Source: TTA-H9 sp002071415
Lineage (GTDB): Bacteria > Bacteroidota > Bacteroidia > Bacteroidales > TTA-H9
NCBI GenBank assembly: GCA_035411425.1
Contig: DAONSX010000039.1
Span: forward strand, 1 to 22,845
DNA: 22,845 nucleotides
Direction: 5' to 3'
Shown here piece by piece: positions 13,041 through 22,714 of this stretch. Each line of letters opens with the position of its first letter. The stretch's first letter is position 1. Position numbers and translations under genes: made by a program. A model generated the notes under the pieces. It did not search any database. It saw nothing but the letters and a program-made list of their open reading frames with translations, and was not told the origin of the DNA.

Positions 13041-15407
13041 ACCTCTTGGTTTTGTTTTCTTCTTTGTAAGAGGGGATTCTTCCGATTCGGCTCGACTGGC
13101 CTTTGATTCGAGGTATTGTTTTTGCAATTCGAGACATTGTTGGAGCTCAAGCGATTGAGGGTCGATTTTTTTAGGAATGGGAATGTTTTCGTTTCCGATT
13201 TTAATATAAGGGCCATAACGGCCATTTTGGATGACGACGTCAGGCCTTTCGGGGAAAGTCTTTATGATTTTTGCGGCTTCTTTTTGATTTTTTTCTTCGA
13301 TGATTTGTATGGCTTTTTCTTGGTTTATCATCAGAGGGTCTTCATCTTTAGGAATGGAATAGAATGTGTTACTGTAGAGCAGATAAGGTCCATAACGACC
13401 AGTTGACACTATGATTTCCTTTCCCATATAGAATCCTACGGTGCGGGGTAATTTAAAAAGAGATAGTGCTTCTTCGAGTGTGATGGTTTCTATGCTTTGA
13501 TTTTTCTTCAGACCGGCAAAGCGAGGTTTCTGGCCCGTAGGATCCTTGGTTTCTCCAAGTTGCACTATCGACCCATATCTTCCTATTTTGGCATAGACTT
13601 TCTTACCACTTGCTGGGTCGACGCCAAGCAAACGTTCACCTTTGACTTTTTCTTGTGTTTCGAAAGTTTTAACCACGGTCTCGTGAAAGGGCCAGTAAAA
13701 ACGCTGAATCATCTGATTCCATTTGAGTTTGCCATCGGCTATCTCGTCAAATTCCTTTTCAACCCTTGCCGTAAATTGATAATCCATGATATTCTCGAAA
13801 TTATGCATCAAGAATTGAGTAACAAGGATTCCAATGTCAGTCGGAGTGAGTTTTCCTTTTTCGAACCCCCATTTCTCGATTTTCGATTCTTCTTTTATTT
13901 TTCCGTTTTTCGAAGTAAGGATGAGGGCGGTTTTTTCTTGTCCGACATGGTCTTTCTTCTCGACGTATTCTCTCTTTTGTATCGTAGAGATGATGGGTGC
14001 ATAGGTCGAAGGTCGGCCAATTCCAAGTTCTTCGAGTTTTTTTACCAGCGAAGCTTCGGTATATCGTAATGGAGGAGTGGTAAACTTTTGGTTAGCTGAA
14101 ATGTATTTTTCTTTTATCTCTTCTCCAACGTTGACCGACGGCAATATTCCAGCATTCATTTCTTCCTTTTCTTCATCCGCCGATTCGCTGTATATTTTCA
14201 AAAATCCGTCGAAAATAACAACTTCTCCTTTCGATAAGAAGTAATAACGATTTGTTTTGGATATAGATATGGCGATGGTTGTTTTTTCGAGGAGGGCATC
14301 GCTCATTTGCGATGCCATAGTGCGTTTCCAGATGAGTTCGTAGAGTTTTAGCTGTGCTTCGTTTCTTCCAGCCTGATGTAGCTTCATGTTGGTAGGGCGA
14401 ATGGCCTCGTGAGCCTCCTGAGCTCCTTTGGTACGCGTTGTGTATTGCCGCGTCTTGCTGTATTCTTTCCCATAGAGTTTTATTATTTCGTCTTTTGCCA
14501 TCGATAGAGCCAGATCGGAAAGATTTACCGAGTCGGTACGCATATATGTGATCAAACCATCTTCGTAAAGTTGTTGAGCTATCATCATGGTTCGAGCTAC
14601 CGAAAAGCCAAGTTTCCGAGCTGCTTCCTGTTGCAGGGTAGAAGTGGTAAATGGAGGTGCAGGTGTGCGCTTGCCAGGCTTTTTCTCTACATTTTTTATC
14701 GTGTAGGTTGAACCCATGATGTGGTTCAGAAATTCGAGAGCAGCCTCTTTGGTCGGAAAACGATGATCGAGCTCGGCCAACAACTGTGCTTTGTCATCTT
14801 TCTTATTGAGTAATTCGAACGAACCTGTGACACGAAAATAAGTGGATGGCTTAAAATTCTTTATTTCGAATTCTTTTTCCACGATCAATCGTACGGCCAC
14901 CGATTGTACACGGCCTGCCGATAGTGCGGGTTTGACCTTTTTCCAAAGTAAGGGCGAAAGCTCATAACCTACTAAACGGTCGAGGACGCGACGCGCTTGT
15001 TGGGCATCCACGAGGTTGAAATCAATAAAACGAGGATTTTCTATGGCTTGCTGGATAGCCTTTTTTGTGATTTCGTGAAATACGATGCGTTTTGTACGTT
15101 CCTTCTCCAATTCTAAAACTTCATAAAGATGCCAGGCAATGGCTTCGCCTTCACGGTCTTCATCGGTGGCTAACCAAATGATTTCGGCCTTCTGAGCGAC
15201 TTTTGAAAGTTCTTCGATTATCTTTTCCTTCTCTTCTGAAATTTCATACTGAGGAGCAAAATCGTTTTGAATATCAACGCTGAGTTTGTTTTTATCGAGG
15301 TCGCGTATATGACCGAAACTCGATTTTACCGTAAAATCCTTTCCCAGAAACCCTTCTATCGTCTTGGCCTTGGCAGGAGACTCAACAATAACCAGATTTT
15401 TTGCCAT
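13032..15407 (-). CDS. topA: DNA topoisomerase I
   Basis: It relaxes negative supercoils by transient single-strand breakage. I place the start at ATG 15407, giving MAKNLVIVESPAKAK and 791 residues. An upstream in-frame ATG at 15449 would add 14 residues without homology and would overlap the predicted -7 element. The Toprim domain contains ESPAKAKT (9-16) and TDEDREGEAIAWH (81-93). The catalytic Tyr288 lies in GLITYMRTDS. The C-terminal part has no four-Cys zinc fingers. Instead it has repeated GRYGPY(L/I) units typical of Bacteroidota TopA and a Lys-rich tail (SPLTKKKTKPRGKK). It is divergent from miaB. Confidence 0.96.
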   Translation of the reverse strand: MAKNLVIVESPAKAKTIEGFLGKDFTVKSSFGHIRDLDKNKLSVDIQNDFAPQYEISEEKEKIIEELSKVAQKAEIIWLATDEDREGEAIAWHLYEVLELEKERTKRIVFHEITKKAIQQAIENPRFIDFNLVDAQQARRVLDRLVGYELSPLLWKKVKPALSAGRVQSVAVRLIVEKEFEIKNFKPSTYFRVTGSFELLNKKDDKAQLLAELDHRFPTKEAALEFLNHIMGSTYTIKNVEKKPGKRTPAPPFTTSTLQQEAARKLGFSVARTMMIAQQLYEDGLITYMRTDSVNLSDLALSMAKDEIIKLYGKEYSKTRQYTTRTKGAQEAHEAIRPTNMKLHQAGRNEAQLKLYELIWKRTMASQMSDALLEKTTIAISISKTNRYYFLSKGEVVIFDGFLKIYSESADEEKEEMNAGILPSVNVGEEIKEKYISANQKFTTPPLRYTEASLVKKLEELGIGRPSTYAPIISTIQKREYVEKKDHVGQEKTALILTSKNGKIKEESKIEKWGFEKGKLTPTDIGILVTQFLMHNFENIMDYQFTARVEKEFDEIADGKLKWNQMIQRFYWPFHETVVKTFETQEKVKGERLLGVDPASGKKVYAKIGRYGSIVQLGETKDPTGQKPRFAGLKKNQSIETITLEEALSLFKLPRTVGFYMGKEIIVSTGRYGPYLLYSNTFYSIPKDEDPLMINQEKAIQIIEEKNQKEAAKIIKTFPERPDVVIQNGRYGPYIKIGNENIPIPKKIDPQSLELQQCLELQKQYLESKASRAESEESPLTKKKTKPRGKK

Positions 15408-15446
15408 GCTTTGAAGAATGTTTGATATCGTTGTTTGAAATGTCTG

Positions 15447-15454
15447 CAAAAGTA
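15447..15454 (-). promoter_or_regulatory. Candidate -7 element for topA
   Basis: TACTTTTG on the minus strand matches TAnnTTTG and lies 39 nt before ATG 15407. It supports the shorter start, since the alternative ATG at 15449 falls within it. No -33 TTTG was found at the usual distance. Confidence 0.4.
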
Positions 15455-15529
15455 ATATTTTGAAATTATTGGTTTTGTTTTTGTAACCTGCTGTAACACT
15501 CTGTATTGAATCTTTCTGGATATTATGGC

Positions 15530-15537
15530 TAATTTTG
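15530..15537 (+). promoter_or_regulatory. Candidate -7 element for miaB
   Basis: TAATTTTG matches the Bacteroidota -7 consensus and ends 19 nt before ATG 15557. It leaves a very short leader and faces the topA element across about 75 nt. The -33 element is not clear. Confidence 0.4.
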
Positions 15538-15556
15538 CATTCGATTTCAATGCGTG

Positions 15557-16894
15557 ATGTTCGAAAACCGTTTATTTATCGAAACTTATGGCTGCCAGAT
15601 GAATTTCTCTGACAGTGAAATAGTTGCCTCGATTTTGTCCTCTGAAGGTTATTCTCTGGTGAATGACCCTCATCAAGCAAGCCTTATTCTTATCAATACA
15701 TGCTCGATAAGGGAAAAGGCCGAAGAAAGGGTCTGGAAAAGATTAAGGGAGTTGAAAAGTTTGAAGAAGAAGAATCCGGAGCTTAAGATTGGAATAATTG
15801 GTTGTATGGCCGAACGCTTGTATGAGGAGTTGCTTTTTGCCGGGCATGGTGTAGATTTGGTGGCAGGCCCCGACGCATATCGTTTTTTACCCGAATTATT
15901 ATCCAATACTCTTCAAGGAGCACAAGCTGCCAATATACAGCTTTCATTCGAGGAAACCTATGAAGATATAGAACCCCTCCGGCTCGATCCTTCGGGGGTG
16001 AGTGCCTTTATTTCCATTATGCGAGGTTGCGAGAATTTTTGTGCCTACTGCGTGGTTCCTCTTACGCGCGGAAAAGAACGAAGCCGCCACCCTGAAACTA
16101 TTCTGAATGAAGCAAGGAATCTTTTTCAGAGAGGCTATCCAGAAATTACATTATTAGGTCAGAATGTCAATTCTTATTATTTTAAGAATGCTCATCTAAG
16201 CATGAATTTTTCCGATTTGCTTGCTAAAGTGGCGGAAATTCATCCATCTTTGAGAGTCAGATTCACCACCTCGCATCCTAAAGATCTTTCCGATAAACTC
16301 ATTTCTACGATTGCATCTTATCCCAATATTTGCAAGTCGGTTCATCTGGCTGTTCAATCAGGCAGCGATGCTATTTTGAAAAGAATGAACCGGAAATATA
16401 CACGCAATGAGTTTCTTGATCGCGTACGTTCCATCCGTAAAATGATTCCTGAATCGACCATTTCGACCGATATTATTGCAGGTTTTTGTGGTGAAACGGA
16501 AGAAGATCACAGGCAAACTCTTTCATTGATGGAGGAAGTAGGTTTCGATTCGGCTTTTATGTTTCGATATTCGGAACGGCCAGGAACCTTAGCCGCGAGA
16601 AAATATCCCGACGACGTTCCTTCTGAAGTGAAGGCAAGACGCTTGCAGGAAATCATCGATCTTCAGCATTGGCATTCATTACGAAGCAACCGTCAGGATA
16701 TTGGAAAGACTTTCGAAGTGCTGGTAGAAGGTTCTTCGAAACGCAGTCGAGCGATGCTTTCAGGACGAAATTCCCAGAACAAGATGGTCGTATTCGAGCC
16801 GAAAAAGGCTACTAGGGGTCAATACGTTCGGGTACGCATAACGGGTTGCACTCAGGCTACCCTCATTGGCGAAGAAATGGAAGATGATTTATAG
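15557..16894 (+). CDS. miaB: tRNA-2-methylthio-N6-dimethylallyladenosine synthase
   Basis: This radical-SAM methylthiotransferase converts i6A37 to ms2i6A37 in tRNAs reading UNN codons. I choose ATG 15557 (445 residues); a GTG at 15554 is directly before it. The N-terminal UPF0004 domain has the three auxiliary-cluster cysteines (Cys13 in YGCQMN, Cys49 in NTCSIRE, Cys83 in GCMAER). The radical-SAM cluster CENFCAYC carries Cys158, Cys162 and Cys165, followed by VPLTRGKERSR. A C-terminal TRAM domain ends the protein (EVLVEGSSKRS to ATLIGEEM). Spacing and motifs are those of MiaB rather than MtaB or RimO. Confidence 0.96.
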   Translation: MFENRLFIETYGCQMNFSDSEIVASILSSEGYSLVNDPHQASLILINTCSIREKAEERVWKRLRELKSLKKKNPELKIGIIGCMAERLYEELLFAGHGVDLVAGPDAYRFLPELLSNTLQGAQAANIQLSFEETYEDIEPLRLDPSGVSAFISIMRGCENFCAYCVVPLTRGKERSRHPETILNEARNLFQRGYPEITLLGQNVNSYYFKNAHLSMNFSDLLAKVAEIHPSLRVRFTTSHPKDLSDKLISTIASYPNICKSVHLAVQSGSDAILKRMNRKYTRNEFLDRVRSIRKMIPESTISTDIIAGFCGETEEDHRQTLSLMEEVGFDSAFMFRYSERPGTLAARKYPDDVPSEVKARRLQEIIDLQHWHSLRSNRQDIGKTFEVLVEGSSKRSRAMLSGRNSQNKMVVFEPKKATRGQYVRVRITGCTQATLIGEEMEDDL

Positions 16895-16980
16895 AGGAAA
16901 CTCTCAGGCAAAACAAAACAGCTAAACCTCGTGATGTAAGGCTTGGTGCAGTTAGCGCAGAAAGTACATGAAAAATCAGA

Positions 16981-17001
16981 AGAAAGAATCTTTCTCTTTT
17001 T
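16981..17001 (+). terminator. Probable miaB terminator
   Basis: AGAAAG and CTTTCT arms with a 3-nt loop are followed by C and a run of five T on the plus strand, in the 105-nt convergent gap after miaB and just at the end of the baeRF3 gene. The stem is short and AT-rich. Confidence 0.45.
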
Positions 17002-18064
17002 ACGATTTCACAATCAAGGCAATTCCATTGAAACGGTCCAGATCATCGCCATCTATAAAGACCACTTCTCCTTGCTGTTCGATCATTTTTTCGATCATTT
17101 CATCTATAATATCTTCAATAACCGAAGGAGCGTCTTTCATTACTTTTTCGACCAGAGCCACATGCCCGTTGAGTAATACTGCCGGTTGATGAAAACCTTT
17201 TTTCACGAACAGGGTTCTGCCTCTGCCTTGCTGTATAGCATTCCAAACCTCGGTATAATCGGTCAGTAGATTTTGATTATTGATGGCTTTTTCAAGTCTC
17301 GAGAGTTGTTTTCTGGTTTGATCTTCAAGGTTTTTCTTGACCAGTTGCCATGCTTCAGCCACAATTTGATGGGTTTTGGCATCTTCGTGCAACAAGGGCA
17401 CTCTTCCTATTATTTTTTTCTTATGCCGTGATAATTTTAGGAAGATATTGTAATTGCGTATTTCAGAAGCTATTACAACGGGCAAATCGCTGTTGCGAAT
17501 CACCTCCCAAAGTGCCTTATCCACATTATTGAAAAATTCTTCGATAAGGGATTCCTGAATCTCATCAGGCGACAATTTAGCTTTCTGCTCATTGAACCCC
17601 TCGTTGTATAGGGGGAAAGGTTGAATTTTCAATTCTTCTCCCTGATTGTTGATAGCTTTAATCAATCTGGCTTTCTTACGGCTCAAGGCGAGTACGTAAT
17701 AAGCTGCCGTTTCGTGCATAGCCCGGTAAACATCTCTTGTGGCAAAAGTCTTATCGATTACCACACGGTTCTTGACGCTAACCGGCAGAGTGAGATATTG
17801 CCCGAATTCGTGGCAAACAAAAAGAATTAAACTTTTATCGTTGCGAGAAAAATCAATAGAATTGATGGTGTTTTTCAATTGATGAAGAATGGATTCGGCT
17901 GTTTTGGGATCACATAACGACAGAATCCTTTCTTCTGCTTCTCTGGTGAGGTTTTTAAGAGTCAGCATGTCTTGCTGAATGGCTGGCCGGGTTTGATGTG
18001 TATTCATGATGATGGTAACACAGACATCGGCGTGTGTGTTTTTAATCTTATCGAGTGTATCCAT
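17000..18064 (-). CDS. baeRF3-domain protein (release-factor-1-like fold)
   Basis: The 354-residue soluble protein fits the bacterial archaeo-eukaryotic release factor family 3: an N-terminal helical part (about 20-75), a central region with AAYYVLALSRKKARLI (about 120-140), and a C-terminal half with WQLVKKNLEDQTRKQLSRLE and GRGRTLFVKKGFHQPAVLL (about 270-300). Members resemble eRF1 domains 2 and 3 and are suspected to bind stalled or hibernating ribosomes. I see no clear GGQ, so classical peptide release is not supported. It lies between miaB and rnr, both acting on RNA. The start at 18064 is the first ATG in frame and reads MDTLDKIK. Confidence 0.8.
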   Translation of the reverse strand: MDTLDKIKNTHADVCVTIIMNTHQTRPAIQQDMLTLKNLTREAEERILSLCDPKTAESILHQLKNTINSIDFSRNDKSLILFVCHEFGQYLTLPVSVKNRVVIDKTFATRDVYRAMHETAAYYVLALSRKKARLIKAINNQGEELKIQPFPLYNEGFNEQKAKLSPDEIQESLIEEFFNNVDKALWEVIRNSDLPVVIASEIRNYNIFLKLSRHKKKIIGRVPLLHEDAKTHQIVAEAWQLVKKNLEDQTRKQLSRLEKAINNQNLLTDYTEVWNAIQQGRGRTLFVKKGFHQPAVLLNGHVALVEKVMKDAPSVIEDIIDEMIEKMIEQQGEVVFIDGDDLDRFNGIALIVKS

Positions 18065-18371
18065 AATTCAGCATATTAAAACTCTGTTTGTTTTCAATTT
18101 TATAGCCTTATGAGATAACCGAAAATCTTTGGGTTTGTTTTATCTTTGCCTTCAAAGGTACGAAATTTATTCATTAAAGTCAAGTTTTCAATAAGCAAAG
18201 TTGATCCTAAAATTTCGGTATGAAAGATTTGGCTGGTAATGGCCTTTATACTGTATATTTCTACATATTGGACTTTTAAAAGTGAGACTGCAAATTTGGG
18301 CTGAAGGATTTTTGAACTTTGAAGAAAGAAGCAAAAAGATTTTGTTTACTCGACTATAAATCAATCGATAA
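18065..18371. promoter_or_regulatory. Divergent baeRF3-rnr intergenic region
   Basis: This 307-nt gap holds no gene I can support. It has TAnnTTTG-type elements on both strands: TACCTTTG on the minus strand at 18160-18153 and TATCTTTG on the plus strand at 18141-18148, nearly back to back. If both are used, baeRF3 has a leader of about 80 nt and rnr one of about 210 nt. Confidence 0.35.
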
Positions 18372-20531
18372 ATGGCAAAGAAAGGGAGGGACAAGCGTAA
18401 CAAGGCTGATTCGCTGAGTACTCATATTCTGGCGGTTTTTTCAGCCGATCCGTTTCGTAGTTACAATTACAAGCAGGTGGCTGCTGCGATGGGGATAAAA
18501 GACAAGGCCACACGCGATCTAATTTTTTCGACCATGCTCGAAATGCTGAAAGAAGGCATATTGCAGGAGGTAAAAAGGGGGAAGTTCAGACTCGATTTAT
18601 CTCGCTTCGACCAGATTGTACCAGCTAGCCGTTATATTATTGGAACGGTAGATATGAAACAGACTGGCAAAGCTTATATAGTTCCTCGGGAACCAGGAGA
18701 AGATATATATATCAGCCCATCGCATACAGGCAAGGCTTTTCATGGTGATACCGTAAAAGTGTTTCTTTTTCCCCGAAGGCCTGGGCGTAAACTCGAAGGC
18801 CAGGTTGTCGAAGTGCTCAAACGCGCCAAGACACATTTCGTGGGGAAATTACAACTGTCCGACAAATATGCCTTTGTCATCCCCGATAATCCTTCTATGG
18901 CAGTTGACTTCTTTATCCCCCGCGAATATCTCAATAAGGCCAAGGATGGTGAAAAAGTGGTGGTTGAGTTGATGGAATGGCCCGAATATGCCCGCAATCC
19001 CTTTGGCCGTATTATAAAAGTTTTAGGTAAACCTGGCGAGCACCAGGTCGAAATGCAAAGTATTCTGGTGGAATGGGATTTCCCAATAGGATTTTCACGC
19101 GAAGCCGAAAAGGAAGCCAAAGCCATTCCCAAGGCAATCCCTCCGGAAGAAATAGAGAAACGTCGTGATTTCAGGAAGGTGTTTACCATAACTATCGATC
19201 CTGCCGATGCCAAGGATTTCGATGATGCACTTTCGTTTCGACAGCTCGAAGGCGGTCTTTATGAGGTAGGGATACACATTGCTGATGTAGCACATTATGT
19301 AAGGCCAGGAACCGCCATAGACCAAGAGGCCGAACGAAGAGGAACATCTGTCTATCTTGTGGATCGCGTCATTCCTATGTTACCCGAAAAACTGTCGAAT
19401 TTCGTTTGTTCGCTCAGGCCCAACGAGGATAAACTCTGCTTCTCAGCAGTATTCGTGATGGATCGTGAAGCCCATATAACAAGCCAGTGGTTTGGGAAAA
19501 GCATCATACGTTCCGATTATCGTTTCAACTATGATGAGGTACAGCAAATTATTGAAGGAGGCCAGCATGCCGTGCGCGATGAGATTATTGCTCTTTATAA
19601 ACTTTCGGCTAAATTGAGAGCAGAACGAATGAAAAAAGGCACAATTAATTTCGAAACCAAGGAAGTAAAGTTTGATCTGGATGACAAAGGGAAACCTCTG
19701 GGGGTTTACATCAAGGAGCAAAAGGAAGCCAATTGGCTGATCGAGGACTTTATGTTACTTGCTAATCGCCGAGTAGCAGAATGGGTTGGCCATACCAAAG
19801 GTAAAACCAGATCCAAAACTTTTGTATACAGGGTGCATGATGAGCCTCCAGCTGAAAAAATCAACCAATTTGCTCAATTTGTAAGCAAGTTGGGATATTC
19901 CATTAAACTGGGTTCACGTGCTTCGTTTGCTCGTTCGCTAAACCGTCTGTTTACCGAAGTAGCTGGAAAAGGGGAGGAAAACCTCATCGAAACCATTGCT
20001 GTGCGCACTATGGCCAAGGCTTATTATTCGACCGACAATATCGGTCATTATGGTTTGGCTTTCGACTTTTACACCCATTTTACTTCTCCTATTCGTCGTT
20101 ATCCCGATATGATGGTACATCGTCTGTTTTGGGATTATCTAAACGGAGCTGGCTCGGCCGATAAGGAATTCTATGAAGAACGTTGCATACATGCCTCGGA
20201 GATGGAGCGCAAGGCACTCGAAGCCGAACGCTCATCGGTAAAACTGAAACAGGCTGAATTTATGAAAGATAAGGTGGGACAAATATTTGATGCATTGATC
20301 TCGGGAGTGAGCAAGTATGGTATTTTTGCAGAGATTGTGGACAACTACTGCGAAGGAATGATACGCCTGCGCGACTTGACGGATGATTTTTATTACCTCG
20401 ATGAAGATAATTATCAGGTGATTGGACAAAGATATGGTGAGACTTATCGTTTGGGAGACCCCGTAAAAGTGATCGTAAAAAACGTCGATATTCAGAAGAA
20501 ACAGATCGATTTTAAACTGGTAAAATCCTGA
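18372..20531 (+). CDS. rnr: Ribonuclease R
   Basis: This is a processive 3'-5' exoribonuclease that degrades structured RNA and takes part in rRNA and tmRNA quality control. The 719-residue protein starts with a short basic tail, then a winged-helix RNase R N-terminal domain (about 14-75), two cold-shock OB domains (about 85-225), and the RNB catalytic domain with TIDPADAKDFDDA (274-286) carrying the metal-binding Asp cluster. It continues with HIADVAHYVRPGT and HFTSPIRRYPDMMVHRL, and ends in an S1 domain with GVSKYGIFAEI. It lacks the long Lys-rich tail of the E. coli enzyme. It converges with the membrane-protein gene, with only 9 nt between the stops. Confidence 0.96.
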   Translation: MAKKGRDKRNKADSLSTHILAVFSADPFRSYNYKQVAAAMGIKDKATRDLIFSTMLEMLKEGILQEVKRGKFRLDLSRFDQIVPASRYIIGTVDMKQTGKAYIVPREPGEDIYISPSHTGKAFHGDTVKVFLFPRRPGRKLEGQVVEVLKRAKTHFVGKLQLSDKYAFVIPDNPSMAVDFFIPREYLNKAKDGEKVVVELMEWPEYARNPFGRIIKVLGKPGEHQVEMQSILVEWDFPIGFSREAEKEAKAIPKAIPPEEIEKRRDFRKVFTITIDPADAKDFDDALSFRQLEGGLYEVGIHIADVAHYVRPGTAIDQEAERRGTSVYLVDRVIPMLPEKLSNFVCSLRPNEDKLCFSAVFVMDREAHITSQWFGKSIIRSDYRFNYDEVQQIIEGGQHAVRDEIIALYKLSAKLRAERMKKGTINFETKEVKFDLDDKGKPLGVYIKEQKEANWLIEDFMLLANRRVAEWVGHTKGKTRSKTFVYRVHDEPPAEKINQFAQFVSKLGYSIKLGSRASFARSLNRLFTEVAGKGEENLIETIAVRTMAKAYYSTDNIGHYGLAFDFYTHFTSPIRRYPDMMVHRLFWDYLNGAGSADKEFYEERCIHASEMERKALEAERSSVKLKQAEFMKDKVGQIFDALISGVSKYGIFAEIVDNYCEGMIRLRDLTDDFYYLDEDNYQVIGQRYGETYRLGDPVKVIVKNVDIQKKQIDFKLVKS

Positions 20532-20540
20532 TCGTATTTA

Positions 20541-21980
20541 TTATTCCTGAGGAACTTCTTTGCTGCGTTCGTATTGGGTGAAGCTAAATCGCATAAATCC
20601 GAAGGAAAGTGAGAGATAGGGACTTACATTACGAAACAACACACTAATGTCCTGAGTAGCCAGTCCGATTTCCCATCCCGGCACAAGTTTAATGGAAAAT
20701 CCGATTGGAATATGGAAATCATAATTGCCTCCGGTTTGAAATCCTGCCGAGATAAAGAATTTATTTAATGGACTAGCCTGCATACCCAAACTGTAAACAG
20801 GGCGTTCTTGAGCCCCAGGCACCTTGTTGAGCGGTATCATAACTTCCGAACCAATGATGATATGTGGCACTCCGGTATATGCTGCGCCCAATCGCATTTG
20901 AGAAGGGTATGATGCTTTTTTATCATTCAGTCCTTCCCATTGCATCAAATCATCTTCAATGACAATGGCATCGAATACTTCGTTGATATTTTCGTTTCCT
21001 AAACCAGGAGTTTCGATTTTTCGAATAGTAGCCTCGAACGAAGCCGAATACACATTCTTGTTCCATGTCATCGTCCCAATGTCGTTGATAGCTAAACCAA
21101 AGCGCCATAAATTTTTATAACGACCCGATAATCCTATATCGAATGCAAAACCGTGTCCCGAAGGCCGTAATTTTCCATTGGTATCGAGCGATGGAGTAGG
21201 TTGTGGGTACTCAAACTTGAATACGGGCGACATGGACGAGTATCCAAAGAACTTGTCCTTATTCACGAAAATATCCACCCAGGCAAATCCCATAGTGTAT
21301 TTCATGCTTAACCCACCATACAAGCTCCAATCCTTGATTTCCACAATTTGGCGGCCATACCCCAGAATAAAATCACGCAACCAGGCCGATGAAAAGGATG
21401 ATCCTCTAAAAAGTTCCGCAACGGGTTTTGGATTGGTCGAAATGCCAGCTATAGTCAATCCTTGTTCGATCACCTTGTAGTCGAAATAATCACTGTTAAA
21501 ACCCAGCCAAAGCAGTTCGGCCGCAGTTGAATTCAAATGCATGTTGAATGAACCTCTTTCGCGCATCGTAAAGGCAAAACCACCAATATCAGGGTCTTGG
21601 TAAGAAACCCCAATGCCGTTCATGCCTACGTCGAACGAAAGACGTGAATCGGAAAAACGTCGGGCTGCCTCCTGCTTCTCGGCAAGCGTATATTCGTGAT
21701 CTTCATACAATAAATTCAAATCACTTTTCGATACGGCATCCGTATATCCCGAAACACTTAATCCTACAATACCAAAATGCCATTTGTGATTATCGGCATT
21801 CCATCCTAAATTAGCCGGATTGATGCCCAAACATTGATAATCGCTCACAACGATGACCGGCATTCCCGAACCCGTTGCCGTAAAAGCACCATATTCTGTT
21901 TGAGAAAAACTTATTCCTATGCTAAAGATACAGGCCATTACAATGAGAAACGCCCTGCAAAATCGAATTGTATTTTTCAT
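20541..21980 (-). CDS. Exported outer-membrane beta-barrel protein (DUF5723-like)
   Basis: I choose ATG 21980 (479 residues) because it begins a signal peptide: MKNTIRFCRAFLIVMACI, with cleavage likely after GISFSQ. An upstream in-frame ATG at 22085 would put 35 odd residues before it and place the predicted -7 element inside the gene. The mature protein has an early NPANLGW, many alternating hydrophobic/aromatic strands, and a C-terminus FGFMRFSFTQYERSKEVPQE compatible with a barrel-closing strand. This fits Bacteroidota outer-membrane proteins of the DUF5723 or PorV/FadL-like kind. Function is unknown; related proteins transport hydrophobic ligands or serve type IX secretion. It converges with rnr. 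Confidence 0.78.
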   Translation of the reverse strand: MKNTIRFCRAFLIVMACIFSIGISFSQTEYGAFTATGSGMPVIVVSDYQCLGINPANLGWNADNHKWHFGIVGLSVSGYTDAVSKSDLNLLYEDHEYTLAEKQEAARRFSDSRLSFDVGMNGIGVSYQDPDIGGFAFTMRERGSFNMHLNSTAAELLWLGFNSDYFDYKVIEQGLTIAGISTNPKPVAELFRGSSFSSAWLRDFILGYGRQIVEIKDWSLYGGLSMKYTMGFAWVDIFVNKDKFFGYSSMSPVFKFEYPQPTPSLDTNGKLRPSGHGFAFDIGLSGRYKNLWRFGLAINDIGTMTWNKNVYSASFEATIRKIETPGLGNENINEVFDAIVIEDDLMQWEGLNDKKASYPSQMRLGAAYTGVPHIIIGSEVMIPLNKVPGAQERPVYSLGMQASPLNKFFISAGFQTGGNYDFHIPIGFSIKLVPGWEIGLATQDISVLFRNVSPYLSLSFGFMRFSFTQYERSKEVPQE

Positions 21981-22310
21981 GGTGATCGATATGGTTAAAG
22001 GATGGATTGGAATTATTATTGAACAAATATATGAACGTTTCATAATTTTAGGTAATGTTTCTCGAAAAATATTTGAAGAATACAACCAAACATTGTATCG
22101 AACTAAGATGGAATGGATTCGGGAACCAAAACAAAGTTATGAAATAAGAAGAAAAATGGTGAAATGAGCAAAGAAGCTAAAAAAAAATATGGCCAGAGTA
22201 AATTCCTCTCCGATTCCTCGTTCTGAGATACAGATAGATTGACCGATCGTTTCGTTACAAGAACTGAGGGAGCTATTTCAACCTGTTCAGGATTTTACCT
22301 ATACTATCTA
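21981..22310. promoter_or_regulatory. Upstream region of the membrane-protein gene
   Basis: This stretch of about 330 nt has no supported gene. TATATTTG on the minus strand at 22031-22024 fits the Bacteroidota -7 consensus, 44 nt before ATG 21980. The rest is AT-rich; I see nothing further in it. Confidence 0.35.
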
Positions 22311-22714
22311 TTACTGCCATTGCTTAATAATTTTTTGATTTTTGATAATTCGGTTTCCACCAAGTAGTTGCAGAGTATATATTCCTTTCTTCGAAGCTGA
22401 GAAATCGATGGTCATTCAATTTCTATCGAACTTATCGAATTTTAGGAGAATATTTCTGCCCGGCATATTATAAAATGGTATTTCGTCAATTCGCAATTGG
22501 GGTACATATTCAATATACTCTGGAAGCTGAACATGGAATTGAGAAATATTTTGACTTCATCAGCTTTATTCAATTCCGGTATCTTCATTTCCAAATCGCA
22601 TGGATCTCCATAATTGGGATACCAAGTAGTATCATTGAGTGTATAACATTTTAATCGGGTAGGGAATTCAGTAAAAAGAGGACATTGCTCAATAAACCCG
22701 CCTTTAAAACCCAT
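22311..22714 (-). pseudogene. Remnant of a type IX-secreted protein (C-terminal sorting domain)
   Basis: On the minus strand one frame reads MGFKGGFIEQC and continues through YPNYGDPCDLEMKIPEL to about 22560. The homology then moves to another frame with IDEIPFYNMPGRNILLKF, a TGA at 22418-22416, then MTIDFSASKKGIYTLQLL and KNQKIIKQWQ, stopping at 22311. The last part has the form of the type IX (Por) sorting domain, which ends proteins for export and anchoring. A frameshift and a stop show it is broken. The passenger part is unrecognised and may continue upstream past 22714, where only a short unrelated-looking frame (about 38 codons) is seen. Confidence 0.55.

Noticed and set aside
13497..14069. 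Plus-strand frame of 190 codons within topA
   Set aside because: It is antisense to a strongly conserved part of topA and rich in Phe, as expected for a shadow frame.
15408..15449. Longer topA start at 15449
   Set aside because: The extra 14 residues have no family support and the ATG overlaps a -7-like element.
18740..19213. Minus-strand frame of 157 codons within rnr
   Set aside because: It is antisense to the OB and RNB domains of rnr and has no recognisable features.
21981..22085. Longer start of the membrane-protein gene at 22085
   Set aside because: It would bury a clear signal peptide behind 35 residues and include the likely promoter.
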